Shown: positions 52,867 to 61,667 of the stretch, one piece after another
Numbering within the stretch: position 1 is the first letter of the stretch
How the letters are laid out: every line of letters starts with the position of its first letter
Source of the DNA: Streptomyces davaonensis JCM 4913
GTDB lineage: Bacteria > Actinomycetota > Actinomycetes > Streptomycetales > Streptomycetaceae
DNA: 64,000 nt
Assembly (NCBI RefSeq): GCF_000349325.1
Contig: NC_020504.1
Coordinates: 3,940,053 to 4,004,052, forward strand
Direction of reading: 5' to 3'
Notes under the pieces: generated by a model
Told to the model about the DNA's origin: nothing
Seen by the model: the letters and a program-made list of their open reading frames with translations, nothing else
The model's database searches: none
Translations under genes and position numbers: made by a program

Positions 52867-53898
52867 TCACGAAGCGGACTGGGCCCGGCTCTGCGGGGCG
52901 GACATCGTGCCGGTGACGGCGCCGTCGGTGCGGTGGTTGCCGCCGGGGTCGCCGTGACCACGACCGTCGCTGTGACCTCGGCCGTTGCCGTGGCCGCGCT
53001 CATGGCCCCGGCCGTCCCCGTCCCCGTCGCCGTCCCCGCCCTGGTCGTCCCGGTCCTCGCCCTGCCCGTTGCCGCTGCCGCCGCTGTCGCCCTTGCCGCG
53101 GCCCTGGCCGTTCTCCGCGGAGCCGAGCAGGGCCTTGCAGTACTTCGACACGCGGGCGGAGCCACCCGCGGCGCCCTCCAGGGCACGCCTGCGGTCGTCG
53201 CCGAGGCGCTTGCCGTCGCGCAGGTCCCGGCAGGCGGAGGTGAGGGTGGAGCGCCACGCGCCGCCGTTGCGGTCCTGGCTCCGGTCGCCGGTCGTGGCGC
53301 CGGGGCCCGGGTCGGCGCCGCCCGACGTCCGGGAGTCGTCCGGCACCTGGGTGCCGGCCCCGTCGTCGGGGCGGTTCTCGCCGCCGAGGGCGTCCTTGGG
53401 GGGCGGCGACAACAGCGGGTGTTCGGGTGCCGAGACCGAGGCGCCGGGCGCCGGTTCGCCGCTGTCGAAGGGCGTGGGCAGCACTCCGGTTCCGACCGCC
53501 GCCGCGACCCCGCCGATCATGCCGACGGCGAGCGCGGCGGCCAGCCCGAGGCGCACCCGGCGCGCCCAGCAGGGGGTACGGCGCGAGTGGCCGGGGATGC
53601 CGAGGCGGATGAGACCGGCGTCGGAGGAGTGCGGAGGGCCGGGGGGCGCGGCGGATCCGGCGCGAGCGGTGCGCTCGGCGCTTTCCGTGCGGGCAGCTCG
53701 GAAGGCCGCCAACGCCGCTGCCTCGCCGGGGAGTTCGGCGCTGATCGGCGAGGGTTCGGCGGTCAGTGCCTCAAGCGTCTTGGCGAGGCGATCGGCCTGG
53801 TCCCGGTCGGCCGCATGACCAGCTTCCAGTGGCTCCCCGCTCAGAAGACGTTCCGCCGTCTCAGGGTCCAGCCATCTGAAGTGCTCGTCGGCCATCAC
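52867..53898 (-). CDS. Putative anti-sigma membrane protein 1, Gly/Asp/His-rich tail
   Basis: The 343-residue product has a cytoplasmic N-terminus (DEHFRWLDPETAERLLSGEP), one helix near residue 115-137 (LGLAAALAVGMIGGVAAAVG) and an extracytoplasmic part. That part includes a two-cysteine segment (ACRDLRDGKRLGDDRR, KYCKALLGS) and a ~60-residue tail of Gly, Asp, His and Arg (such as GHERGHGNGRGHSDGRGHG). It overlaps the upstream sigma gene at the start (GTGA), so it is probably the matching anti-sigma factor. Similar in layout to the product of 54923-55648. Confidence 0.72.
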   Translation of the reverse strand: MMADEHFRWLDPETAERLLSGEPLEAGHAADRDQADRLAKTLEALTAEPSPISAELPGEAAALAAFRAARTESAERTARAGSAAPPGPPHSSDAGLIRLGIPGHSRRTPCWARRVRLGLAAALAVGMIGGVAAAVGTGVLPTPFDSGEPAPGASVSAPEHPLLSPPPKDALGGENRPDDGAGTQVPDDSRTSGGADPGPGATTGDRSQDRNGGAWRSTLTSACRDLRDGKRLGDDRRRALEGAAGGSARVSKYCKALLGSAENGQGRGKGDSGGSGNGQGEDRDDQGGDGDGDGDGRGHERGHGNGRGHSDGRGHGDPGGNHRTDGAVTGTMSAPQSRAQSAS

Positions 53899-54650
53899 AC
53901 ATCCTTCTGCGTCCGCGCACGCGTATGCGTCACACTCGGCGTCACACTCGCGGACGTCACCGTGCGTCCACGAGGTTCTCGCTGGGGCGGCATCGCGTCG
54001 AGGCTGCCGCCCGATTCCGGATCGGCCTCCGGACGGTCGCCGATAAGTTCGGCGAGGCGCTTCAGACCCCGGTGCGCCGCCGTACGCACCGCGCCCGGAC
54101 GCTTGCCCAGCGTCTCGGCGGCGGTCTTCGCGTCGAGGCCCACCACCACCCTGAGCACGACGGCCTCGGCCTGGTCCTGCGGGAGCCGGGCGATCAGGGA
54201 GAGGGTGCTGTCGGTGGCCAGCGCCTCGATGGCCTCGCCCGCGGTGTCGGACTCGGCGGCCCGGCCGGTCAGTTCCGTCTCGTCGCCGCCGATCGCGGGG
54301 CGGCGGCCGCGCATGCGTATGTGGTCCAGCGCGCGGTTGCGGGCTATTCGTGCGGCCCAGCCGCGGAAGCGGTCCGCGTCCCCGCTGAAGCGGTCCAGGT
54401 CCCGGGCGATCTGGAGCCAGGCCTCCGACGCCACGTCCTCGGCGTCCGGGTCGCCGACCAGCGTCCGTACGTATCCGAGCAGCCGTGGATGCACCGAGCG
54501 GTACACAGTCCGGAACGCGGTCTCGTCCCCGTCCTGTGCCGCAAGCAGCGCGGCGGTCAGCTGCGCGTCGTCCCCCAGCACTCGGTACCTCGGTAGATGG
54601 TCGGGTGGATGGCCCCGGCTCGGCGGCCCGCCGATGGCTTCAGTGATCAT
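53895..54650 (-). CDS. ECF sigma factor 1 of a duplicated module
   Basis: The 251-residue product has region 2 (YVRTLVGDPDAEDVASEAWL, then FRGWAARIARNRALDHIR) and region 4 (LPQDQAEAVVLRVVVGLDAK, then LGKRPGAVRTAAHRGLKRL). The ~35-residue N-terminal and ~45-residue C-terminal extensions are polar. ATG 54650 is the first codon after the upstream gap. The putative anti-sigma gene overlaps its end. About half of the residues match the second sigma factor at 55821-56441. Confidence 0.88.
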   Translation of the reverse strand: MITEAIGGPPSRGHPPDHLPRYRVLGDDAQLTAALLAAQDGDETAFRTVYRSVHPRLLGYVRTLVGDPDAEDVASEAWLQIARDLDRFSGDADRFRGWAARIARNRALDHIRMRGRRPAIGGDETELTGRAAESDTAGEAIEALATDSTLSLIARLPQDQAEAVVLRVVVGLDAKTAAETLGKRPGAVRTAAHRGLKRLAELIGDRPEADPESGGSLDAMPPQREPRGRTVTSASVTPSVTHTRARTQKDV

Positions 54651-54812
54651 TCAACTTCCCCCGTGCGGCGCGAAAGGCACGTTACGACCTGAAACCGCTG
54701 CTCGTCCATGTCCGTACAAGGCGCAACGCAGTCGTGACGGACCGGGGTGTGACAGAAAACGCACTCATGGCGCTGTAGGAAGTACGGGCCGCCGCGCGGC
54801 CCGTGCCGCGCG

Positions 54813-54854
54813 ACGGCCGGGGCCTCTCCTGTGGGGGGTGGCGGCCCCGGCCGT
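54813..54854 (-). terminator. Hairpin after putative anti-sigma gene 2
   Basis: ACGGCCGGGGCC with GGCCCCGGCCGT (perfect 12 bp) lies 69 bases past the stop of the 54923-55648 gene, before the promoter of the next sigma factor. A second hairpin (ACGGGCC and GGCCCGT) follows at 54784-54804. Confidence 0.75.
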
Positions 54855-54922
54855 TGCTTTGGCAGGGACCTTCGAGGTCGAGTCGGGCGAGCCGACTCCG
54901 AGAATCCGGGAACCCGAAGGGC

Positions 54923-55648
54923 TCAGTTCCTCTGGCGGGCCTTGTCGTTGGCGTTGTCGCCGCCGTTCTGGGAGGCGTCGTCGCCGCCGTTGCCGGAAGC
55001 GTCGTCCCTGCCCTTGCCCTTGTCGGCTTCCGCAAGCTGCGCCGCACAGTAGGTGTCGACCTTCTCCGCAGTGCCCGCCGCCTCGAGAAGCCGTTGCCAG
55101 GCCACCGAATCCAGCGCCTTGCCGTTGCCCGACACCTGTGCGTACGCGCGGCACTGGGCCTCGATGTCCTGGGCGGTCTCCGGGCGGTCCGTCGGATCGT
55201 GGCCGGGGCCTGCCGTCGCGGAGGAGGCTCCGGCGCCCGGATTCGTCGAGGCCCCGGCCGAGGGAGTGGCCGTGCCGTCGTCGGCGCCCGCGTCCGAGGA
55301 GGAACCGCTTGTGCCGATCGTGGCGAAGGCGACCCCGCCGAGCGCGAGGCTCGCGCCGAGCAGCGAGAGCGTGACCCGCAGGGAGCGCACGGTGCGGCGC
55401 CACGCGCGGGGGCGCCAGTCGTCCCGGCGCCGGGTGCGGGCCCGGTGCGTGCCCGCGTCCCGGGCGGCCCGGAAGGCGTCCACGGCGCGCCGCTCGCCCT
55501 CGGCGTCCACGATGGCCGGGCGCATGGCCGCGGCCAGCAGGGCCTCCAGGTCGGGCCGGGCGCCGGCTCCGTGCGGGCCGGACGGGGTGCCGCCAGGGTG
55601 CGCACGCCGACGGCCGGCCCGGCCGCCGTCGCTCAGCTGTTCACCCAT
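54923..55648 (-). CDS. Putative anti-sigma membrane protein 2
   Basis: The 241-residue product has an Arg/Gly-rich N-terminus, RPDLEALLAAAMRPAIVDAE, one helix near residue 90-110 (LRVTLSLLGASLALGGVAFA), a Ser/Thr/Gly linker and a small outer domain with two cysteines (AQCRAYAQVSGNG and VDTYCAAQLAEADKGKG). It ends in an Asn/Asp/Gly-rich tail. Same plan as the protein at 52867-53898 but shorter. It follows the second ECF sigma gene after 172 bases. The role as anti-sigma factor is inferred from position. Confidence 0.68.
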   Translation of the reverse strand: MGEQLSDGGRAGRRRAHPGGTPSGPHGAGARPDLEALLAAAMRPAIVDAEGERRAVDAFRAARDAGTHRARTRRRDDWRPRAWRRTVRSLRVTLSLLGASLALGGVAFATIGTSGSSSDAGADDGTATPSAGASTNPGAGASSATAGPGHDPTDRPETAQDIEAQCRAYAQVSGNGKALDSVAWQRLLEAAGTAEKVDTYCAAQLAEADKGKGRDDASGNGGDDASQNGGDNANDKARQRN

Positions 55649-55820
55649 GTCCGTTTCCGTTCCTGTTCCGACCTGTCCAACCCGGGATCCATGGTCCCCG
55701 TGGGTCCTGTGTGGCCCATGAGGCCTGTGCAGGCCGCGTGTCCCCGGTGGGACGACGCGATTCCCGCGACCGATGAGTGGGCTGCGCTCCCCAGACCTAC
55801 GCCTGCGCTTCCCGCTCCGT

Positions 55821-56441
55821 TCATTTCGACTCCCCCAGCGTGCGGGGGCCGTCATCCGTCACACCGCTCTCCGCGCCCAACTGCACCGCCAGGCGCTTCA
55901 GACCCCGGTACGCGGCAGTGCGCACCGCGCCGGGGCGCTTGCCCAGGACCCGGGCCGCGGCCGGGCCGTCGAGTCCGACGACCACCCGCAGCAGCACCGC
56001 CTCGGCCTGGTCCCGCGGCAGCGCGCGGACCAGTTCCAGCGCGTACTCGGTGGAGATCGACTCCAGCGCCTGCTCGTGCGTGCTGTGCGGTCCGGGCAGG
56101 TCGAGTACGTCCTGCTCGGTCGCCGTCGCCCGGGGCCGTACCCGCTGCCGTCGCAGATGGTCCAGCGCCCGGTGCCGGGCTATGGTCGCGCTCCACCCCC
56201 GGAAGCCCGCGCCGTCACCCTTGAACCGGCCGAGGTCCCGGGATATCTCCAACCAGGCGTCGGAGGCCACGTCCTCGGCGTCGTCGCCGACGATGCCGCG
56301 CAGATAACCGAGGAGCCCGGGCTGCACGAGCCGGTAGGCGACCGCGAAGGCCACCTCGTCGCCCTCCTGCGCCCGCGCCACGGCCGTACCCAGCTCCCCG
56401 TCGTGCGCGTGCCCGCGACGGGGTTCCGCTCCCTGGCCCAA
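55821..56441 (-). CDS. ECF sigma factor 2 of a duplicated module
   Basis: The 206-residue product has region 2 (YLRGIVGDDAEDVASDAWLE, then FRGWSATIARHRALDHLR) and region 4 (LPRDQAEAVLLRVVVGLDGP, then LGKRPGAVRTAAYRGLKRL). The start is taken as TTG 56441 because AGGACGAGGACA lies just upstream; GTG 56486 would add 15 residues without a ribosome site. Its region 4 differs from that of sigma 1 at only a few positions, so the two probably recognise similar -35 elements. Confidence 0.85.
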   Translation of the reverse strand: MGQGAEPRRGHAHDGELGTAVARAQEGDEVAFAVAYRLVQPGLLGYLRGIVGDDAEDVASDAWLEISRDLGRFKGDGAGFRGWSATIARHRALDHLRRQRVRPRATATEQDVLDLPGPHSTHEQALESISTEYALELVRALPRDQAEAVLLRVVVGLDGPAAARVLGKRPGAVRTAAYRGLKRLAVQLGAESGVTDDGPRTLGESK

Positions 56442-56575
56442 GAACTGTCCTCGTCCTGCCGAGTTAACGGCGGAACCGCACCGCACGGCGCGCCCCGCCT
56501 CTTGCCACGCCCCCCACGGTCAACAGCGCCGGGCTTCACAGAAGTGTCACAGCAGCCGCCTTAACCTCACCCTTC

Positions 56576-57091
56576 TCATGCCACCGCCCGTCGTGTCCGG
56601 CCGTGCAAGGTCAGATAGAAGGTCTGGAGGGATTCCTCGGGTCCGCCCGATTCGAACCGGTTGCGGACCTTGCCGAGCGGGTTCCAGACCCGGCCGTCCG
56701 GCATGCGTACGCCGACCGGCTGGCCGAAGTAGGCCCGCTGCGGTTCGTCGTAGTCCACCCACTGCGCGCCTGCCCGGCGGACCAGCACCTCGCCGACGTA
56801 CGCACCGAGACCGAAGAGCGTCCGGTCGGCCTGCTCGCGGTCGGCGCCGCCCTTGCGCAGGCCGTCGATGAGGAAGTCGACGACCCGCAGGCTGGCCACG
56901 GAGTAGTCGAGCGGCAGCCGGCTCCGGGCGGTGACCCGGGCGACGAAGGCGGCCGTGTACGCGCGCATCTCGCTCGCGCCCGGCACCCGTCCGTGCACCT
57001 GGCCCATCGGCCCCACCCTTCCGGTCGTTCCGCGGGCGAGCCTTCTCGGCTCCCCCATCACTTCCAGCGGATTCCGCCACCGGGGCATCAC
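56576..57091 (-). CDS. Small conserved protein, paralogue of 59976-60371
   Basis: The 171-residue product is unassigned. Its conserved core is RLPLDYSVASLRVVDFLIDG, then LFGLGAYVGEVLVRRAGAQW and GVRMPDGRVWNPLGKVRNRF. The same core, LDYTAQSLWRVDRMIDDL to GKLWDPMEEARRCF, occurs in the protein at the other side of the secreted amidase. The fold is probably mixed alpha/beta and cytoplasmic, as no signal peptide is seen. Starts at ATG 57091; ATG 57058 is an alternative. No function can be named. Confidence 0.72.
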   Translation of the reverse strand: MMPRWRNPLEVMGEPRRLARGTTGRVGPMGQVHGRVPGASEMRAYTAAFVARVTARSRLPLDYSVASLRVVDFLIDGLRKGGADREQADRTLFGLGAYVGEVLVRRAGAQWVDYDEPQRAYFGQPVGVRMPDGRVWNPLGKVRNRFESGGPEESLQTFYLTLHGRTRRAVA

Positions 57092-57190
57092 GGGTCGGGG
57101 CTGTGCTCATTCACACACAGAAATCACACAGTCCCGTACAACCTTTTGTTCGAGTGACGTTTGAATCCGCCCCAACGCTTAGGGAGAGCG

Positions 57191-57205
57191 CACCTGTGAC
57201 AGGTG
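57191..57205. promoter_or_regulatory. Palindrome upstream of the amidase
   Basis: CACCTGT-G-ACAGGTG is a perfect 15-bp inverted repeat, 36 bases before the amidase TTG start. It lies in the divergent region shared with the 56576-57091 gene. Symmetry and position suggest an operator. Confidence 0.4.
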
Positions 57206-57241
57206 TGGCTGTTGTGTCCGATCTCCATAGGGGTGGGGTAG

Positions 57242-59914
57242 TTGAGTCCTCGAAGGACCCATGCGTACAAGCCGCTCAGTCTTAAACGGCGGGCCTGGCT
57301 GACCGTCGGAGCGGTCGTCCTGAGCGGCGCGGGAGTCGTCACGTATGCGATGGCGGACCAGTCCTCGCAGTCCGACGACAAGGCCGCCGAGCGCGGTCCG
57401 TCGGTGCACACCCTGAAGCTGGAGAACAAGGGCGGCGGCCGCAAGGGCCTCGCCAAGCGGGACACCGAGCAGTTCAGCGCCGTCGTGGTGACCTGGGACG
57501 ACCCCGAGGCGACGACCAAGGGCACGCCCGAGGTGCGCACCCGGGACGTCGAGACCGGCGATTGGTCGCCGTGGCGTCAGGTGGTCCTGGACCCGAGCCA
57601 GGCCGACGGCAAGGAGGCCGAGCGGGCCGCCCTGCGCGGCGGTACCGAGTCGGTGTGGACCGGTGCGTCCGACGGTGTCGAGGTGCGGGTGGTGAACGCC
57701 GACGGCACCGAGGTCGGCGGCCAGCCCGCCGGTATGGACGTCAAGCTGCTCGACCCGGGCACCGACCCCGAGGGCGACCTGGACCCGGCCGCGTTCGTGG
57801 CGGAGACGCCGACGCCGACGGAGACCGCATCGCCGACAGAGACCTCCACGCCCACGGAGACCGTGTCCGCCACGCCGACCGAGTCGGACCCGGCCTCGCC
57901 CACGGCGACCACCTCCGAGTCGCCCACCGACTCCGGCTCACCGACGGCGACGCCGACCCCGACTCCCACCGTCCCGGAGGCCCGCCCCTCCACGGTCGTC
58001 AAGCCACCGATCATCACGCAGGCCGAGTGGGGCGCGTCGACGAAGTACAACGGCACGCCGGAGTACGGCACCGACATCAAGGCCGCCGTCATCCACCACA
58101 CCGGCGTCGACACCGACAACAAGCTGTCCTGCGCCGAGTCCAGGGCCCGGATGCGCACGATCCAGCAGGGCCACCTCGGCCAGGGCTGGTTCGATGTCGG
58201 CTACAACTTCGTCGTCGACAAGTGCGGCCAGATCTTCGAGGGCCGCAGCGGCGGCATGGACCTGCCGGTGATCGGTGCGCACGACGCCGGTTTCAACACC
58301 GACACGCTCGGCATCTCCTACATCGGCAACTTCGAGACGGCCAAGCCCACCAAGGCCGCCCTCGACGCCATCGCCCGGGTCGTCGCCTGGAAGTTCGGCA
58401 TGTACGGCATCGACCCGACCGGCAAGGTCACGCTGACCTCGCGCGCGCCGCTGAACTACAGCGGCAACAAGGTCGCCGAGGGCACGAGCATCACGCTGCC
58501 GCGCGTCTTCGGCCACCGGGACACCAACGCCACGGCCTGCCCCGGCGCCAACCTGTACCCCAAGGTGAGCGGCATCGCCACGCTGGCCAAGACCCCGGGC
58601 ATCTCGCACGCCCTGGCCACCGCCGACGTGAACCGTGACGGCGTCAGCGACCTGGTCGCCGGCACCCCGAAGGCCAACCGCGTCACCGTGGTCCCGGGCA
58701 GCATCGACGGGCCCGCCCCGGCGTCCCGGATCGGCTTCACGCAGAACACCGCCGGCGTCCCCGGCACCTCCGAGTCCGGCGACGCCTTCGGCACCGCGAC
58801 CGCCTGGGGCGACGTCAACGGCGACGGTCACGCCGACCTCGCGATCGGCTCGCCCGGCGAGGACGACACCAGCGGCAACGCCGACCGCGGCCAGGTCACA
58901 GTGCTGTACGGGCCTGCCCTCAACACCGGTTTCTCGTACACCACGACCGGCGTCACAGCGGCCGGCGCCAAGCTCGGTTCGGCCGTCACCGTCGGCGACT
59001 TCAACGGCGACGGCAAGGCGGACGTCTTCTCGGCCGGCACCGGCAAGGGCGGCACGTACAACGTCCGGCTGACCGGCGGTTCGACGACGTACGGCAGCCT
59101 CACCACCGCCACCGGCGCGATCGCCTACCTGGACGCCGCGACCGGTGACTTCAACCGGGACGGCTACTCCGACGTCGCCCTCAACTACCGGGACACCGGC
59201 GGCATCGGCCGGGTGGTCCGCTTCGCGGGCTCGGCGAACGGCCTGACCAAGGCCGGGGTGCTGTCGGTCAAGGGTGGCCGGTCCGTCGCGGTCGGCGACT
59301 TCAACGGCAACGGCTACGACGACCTCGTCATCGGCCAGCCGGTCGCCTCGGAGTCCGGTGCCGTCTCCGGCGGCCAGATCACCATGCTGTTCGGCACCTC
59401 GACCGGCTTCACCACCACCGGCATGAAGGTCATCCACCAGGACACCTCGGGCGTCCCCGACACCAACGAGTCCGGCGACGCCTTCGGCATCTCCGTCTCG
59501 GCCGGTGACTACAACGCCGACGGCTACGCCGACGTCCTGACCGGCGCCCGCAACGAGGACCTCACCCGCAGCGGCGTCAGCTACGCCAACGCGGGCGCCG
59601 TGGCCCTGGTCAAGGGCTCCTCGACGGGGCTGACCGGCTCCGGCGCGGTGGCGATCTCGCAGGACACCACGAGCGTCCCCGGCGCCGCGGAGGCGGGCGA
59701 CCTGTTCGGTACGTCCGTGTCGCTGACCGACCTGTCCGGCTTCGGCCGTGCCGACCTCACGATCGGCGCCGACGGCGAGGACGGCACGGACGGCGTCCTG
59801 CTGCACATCCCGAGCAACAGCACCGGCCTCGGCTACGGCGACTCGGTGATCTACAGCAAGACCGCCCTCGGCACGCCGACCGACGGCGGGCTCGGACAGG
59901 TGCTGGCGCCGTAG
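57242..59914 (+). CDS. Secreted N-acetylmuramoyl-L-alanine amidase (PGRP type) with FG-GAP repeats
   Basis: An 890-residue exported protein. It has a signal peptide (SLKRRAWLTVGAVVLSGAGV), a beta-rich N-domain (residues ~40-170) and a Thr/Pro/Ser spacer (~180-240). A PGRP/amidase_2 domain (~255-440) follows with zinc ligands in AAVIHHTG, IGAHDAGF and FGHRDTNATACPG. Then come five to seven FG-GAP/VCBS-type calcium-binding repeats (VNRDGVSDLVAG, VNGDGHADLAIG, FNGDGKADVFSA, FNRDGYSDVALN, YNADGYADVLTG). The amidase cleaves the stem peptide from muramic acid; the propeller may bind wall polymer. The start is TTG 57242. Confidence 0.93.
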   Translation: MSPRRTHAYKPLSLKRRAWLTVGAVVLSGAGVVTYAMADQSSQSDDKAAERGPSVHTLKLENKGGGRKGLAKRDTEQFSAVVVTWDDPEATTKGTPEVRTRDVETGDWSPWRQVVLDPSQADGKEAERAALRGGTESVWTGASDGVEVRVVNADGTEVGGQPAGMDVKLLDPGTDPEGDLDPAAFVAETPTPTETASPTETSTPTETVSATPTESDPASPTATTSESPTDSGSPTATPTPTPTVPEARPSTVVKPPIITQAEWGASTKYNGTPEYGTDIKAAVIHHTGVDTDNKLSCAESRARMRTIQQGHLGQGWFDVGYNFVVDKCGQIFEGRSGGMDLPVIGAHDAGFNTDTLGISYIGNFETAKPTKAALDAIARVVAWKFGMYGIDPTGKVTLTSRAPLNYSGNKVAEGTSITLPRVFGHRDTNATACPGANLYPKVSGIATLAKTPGISHALATADVNRDGVSDLVAGTPKANRVTVVPGSIDGPAPASRIGFTQNTAGVPGTSESGDAFGTATAWGDVNGDGHADLAIGSPGEDDTSGNADRGQVTVLYGPALNTGFSYTTTGVTAAGAKLGSAVTVGDFNGDGKADVFSAGTGKGGTYNVRLTGGSTTYGSLTTATGAIAYLDAATGDFNRDGYSDVALNYRDTGGIGRVVRFAGSANGLTKAGVLSVKGGRSVAVGDFNGNGYDDLVIGQPVASESGAVSGGQITMLFGTSTGFTTTGMKVIHQDTSGVPDTNESGDAFGISVSAGDYNADGYADVLTGARNEDLTRSGVSYANAGAVALVKGSSTGLTGSGAVAISQDTTSVPGAAEAGDLFGTSVSLTDLSGFGRADLTIGADGEDGTDGVLLHIPSNSTGLGYGDSVIYSKTALGTPTDGGLGQVLAP

Positions 59915-59936
59915 CGGCGGCGACAGCCCACAGATC

Positions 59937-59973
59937 CGGCCGGGGTCCCGCCCACTGCACGGGACCCCGGCCG
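59937..59973. terminator. Bidirectional terminator after the amidase
   Basis: CGGCCGGGGTCCCG and its exact reverse complement (14 bp each, 9-base loop) lie between the amidase stop at 59914 and the convergent gene ending at 59976. Confidence 0.9.
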
Positions 59974-59975
59974 CG

Positions 59976-60371
59976 TCATCTCCGTCCGCTCGTCGCGTCC
60001 CGGCACAGCAGCCGCAGCGAGCCGTCCCCGGCGAAGCAGCGGCGGGCCTCCTCCATCGGGTCCCACAGCTTGCCGTCGGGCGTACGGATCCAGTGCTCAC
60101 CGCCGGACGCCCACCACTCGGCGCCGGTCTGGCGGACTATCACCTCACCGGCGTACGCCCCGAGGCCGCGCAGCACGTTCGCCACGGCGCCCTGCGGAGT
60201 GCCCTCCCGGCGCAGGTCGTCGATCATCCGGTCCACCCGCCACAGGCTCTGCGCCGTGTAGTCGAGGCGCAGCCGCGCCCCCTCGCGCATCGTCGATACC
60301 GCGTCCGCCGCCCATCGCACCGGCTTCGCCGCAGCCGAGGGCCTGGTCTGCTGCTCTGTCACAGTCGTCAC
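59976..60371 (-). CDS. Small conserved protein, paralogue of 56576-57091
   Basis: The product (131 residues from GTG 60371) contains LRLDYTAQSLWRVDRMIDDL, then LRGLGAYAGEVIVRQTGAEW and RTPDGKLWDPMEEARRCF, the same core as the protein across the amidase gene. The start is uncertain: longer in-frame starts exist at 60449 and 60485, and would add a CxxC-bearing segment (RSCAGCGQPP), but that region looks like promoter sequence. GTG 60362 is also possible. Function unknown. Confidence 0.68.
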   Translation of the reverse strand: MTTVTEQQTRPSAAAKPVRWAADAVSTMREGARLRLDYTAQSLWRVDRMIDDLRREGTPQGAVANVLRGLGAYAGEVIVRQTGAEWWASGGEHWIRTPDGKLWDPMEEARRCFAGDGSLRLLCRDATSGRR

Positions 60372-60527
60372 ATCGACAAGAGCGTGGTCAGGCCACGTTT
60401 CGTCACCCGGATCCGGGGGCTGCCCGCAACCGGCGCAGGACCGACCCATCACCGCCTCAGGACGGTCACAGGAAAACCCCGGCACGAGGGTGTGACATCT
60501 GGCGGCCCCTGTGCGCTCCAGTCACTG

Positions 60528-61022
60528 ATGAGCGTGTACTTCCATCTGCGCGCGGTGCCGCCCCCGGCGCTGCGCAACAGCGCGTCATGGTTCCGTCGGC
60601 TGTTCGACGACGACTGGGACACCGTCCGGGACCGGATCGGCCGGCACCGCGAGGAGGTGCTGGACAAGGGGTATCTGGACCACGAGTTGCTCTACGCGGG
60701 CAGCCCGCCCGACCGGGCGCCGGACGGCCCCCGTACGCATGTGGTGCTGGGCGGCCGCCCGATCGGCCACCCCGATCCGTCCCGGCCGCCGTTCCTGCTG
60801 CTCACCGCCGCCCAGGCCGGCCGAGTGGCGGACTACCTGGAGGGGACGGATTTCGAGGAGCTGTGGGGGCGGGCCCGCGAGGAGGTGATGCGCCCCTACG
60901 GCATGCCGGAGGCGGAACGGGATGTGCGGGGCCTGTTCGCCGCGGCCCACCGGGACCTGCGCGCCTTCTACGCGCAGACCGCCCACTACGGCGACGCGGT
61001 GGTGAAGTGGCTGATGAGATGA
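60528..61022 (+). CDS. DUF1877-family protein
   Basis: The 164-residue product begins SVYFHLRAVPPPALRNSASW and contains PFLLLTAAQAGRVADYLEGT and AAAHRDLRAFYAQTAHYGDA, typical of the small DUF1877 proteins (often YfbM-like). These are cytoplasmic and of unknown function. It starts at ATG 60528. The convergent hypothetical gene ends 12 bases after its stop. No helices or export signals are visible. Confidence 0.75.
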   Translation: MSVYFHLRAVPPPALRNSASWFRRLFDDDWDTVRDRIGRHREEVLDKGYLDHELLYAGSPPDRAPDGPRTHVVLGGRPIGHPDPSRPPFLLLTAAQAGRVADYLEGTDFEELWGRAREEVMRPYGMPEAERDVRGLFAAAHRDLRAFYAQTAHYGDAVVKWLMR

Positions 61023-61034
61023 GGCGCGAACGGC

Positions 61035-61592
61035 TCAACTGCGGCCCCGCGCCCGTCTCGACACCACCGCCCGCAGGACCCGGCGCCCCTCGGTGGACAC
61101 CTCCAGCGCCGGACGCAGCCCGCCCGCGCCGTGCCCGGCGAGGAGTTCCAGGACGGTGATCTGACGGCGCAGTTCGGCGGCGACCAGCGGCGGCATGCCC
61201 TCCGTACGGCCCTCGCGGCGGGCGTCGACCGGGGCGTCGTCGTCGGCCGCGTCGAGCAGGCGGTGGATCTGGAGCGAGGCGACGGAGCAGGCGTCGGCCC
61301 AGACGCGTACCCCCGAGTCGGCCGGTGCGGGCGGGGCGGCGTCGAGCATCCGCCGGGCGAGGACGGCCGCCTCGTCCTCGGCGGAGTCCTCCGGGGCGCC
61401 GAGTTTGTCGCGCGCCTGTTCGAGGCGCTCGCCCCACAGCCCGGTGTCGCCGCCCTCGGTGAGGGTGGCCCACAACGGCCGCAGCAGTTCGTCGTCACCG
61501 CCCAGCAGGGGCACACACCGATCCAAACAAGCCAACCCGCTGGCGGCCAGTCCGCGTTCGTCCGCCCGAGCGATCAGCTCCACCAGACTCAT
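61035..61592 (-). CDS. Hypothetical helical protein
   Basis: The 185-residue product is mostly helical and acidic/Arg-rich (SLVELIARADERGLAASGLA, then LLRPLWATLTEGGDTGLWGE, ACSVASLQIHRLLDAADDDA). It lacks a signal peptide and membrane segments. I do not recognise a family. It starts at ATG 61592 and converges on the DUF1877 gene. The 61668-62168 gene lies upstream on the same strand, 75 bases away, so they may be co-expressed. Confidence 0.7.
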   Translation of the reverse strand: MSLVELIARADERGLAASGLACLDRCVPLLGGDDELLRPLWATLTEGGDTGLWGERLEQARDKLGAPEDSAEDEAAVLARRMLDAAPPAPADSGVRVWADACSVASLQIHRLLDAADDDAPVDARREGRTEGMPPLVAAELRRQITVLELLAGHGAGGLRPALEVSTEGRRVLRAVVSRRARGRS

Positions 61593-61667
61593 CCACGCCT
61601 CCCTCGCCTGCGGTCTTCCCTTACGGAACCCGCACTTCCCCTAACTGCGTGCGACGGCCCGGGAGTG

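Noticed and set aside
57938..60100. A 720-codon minus-strand frame opposite the amidase.
   Set aside because: It is antisense to the FG-GAP repeats, whose regular codons keep the opposite frame open; its periodic look is a mirror of the repeats.
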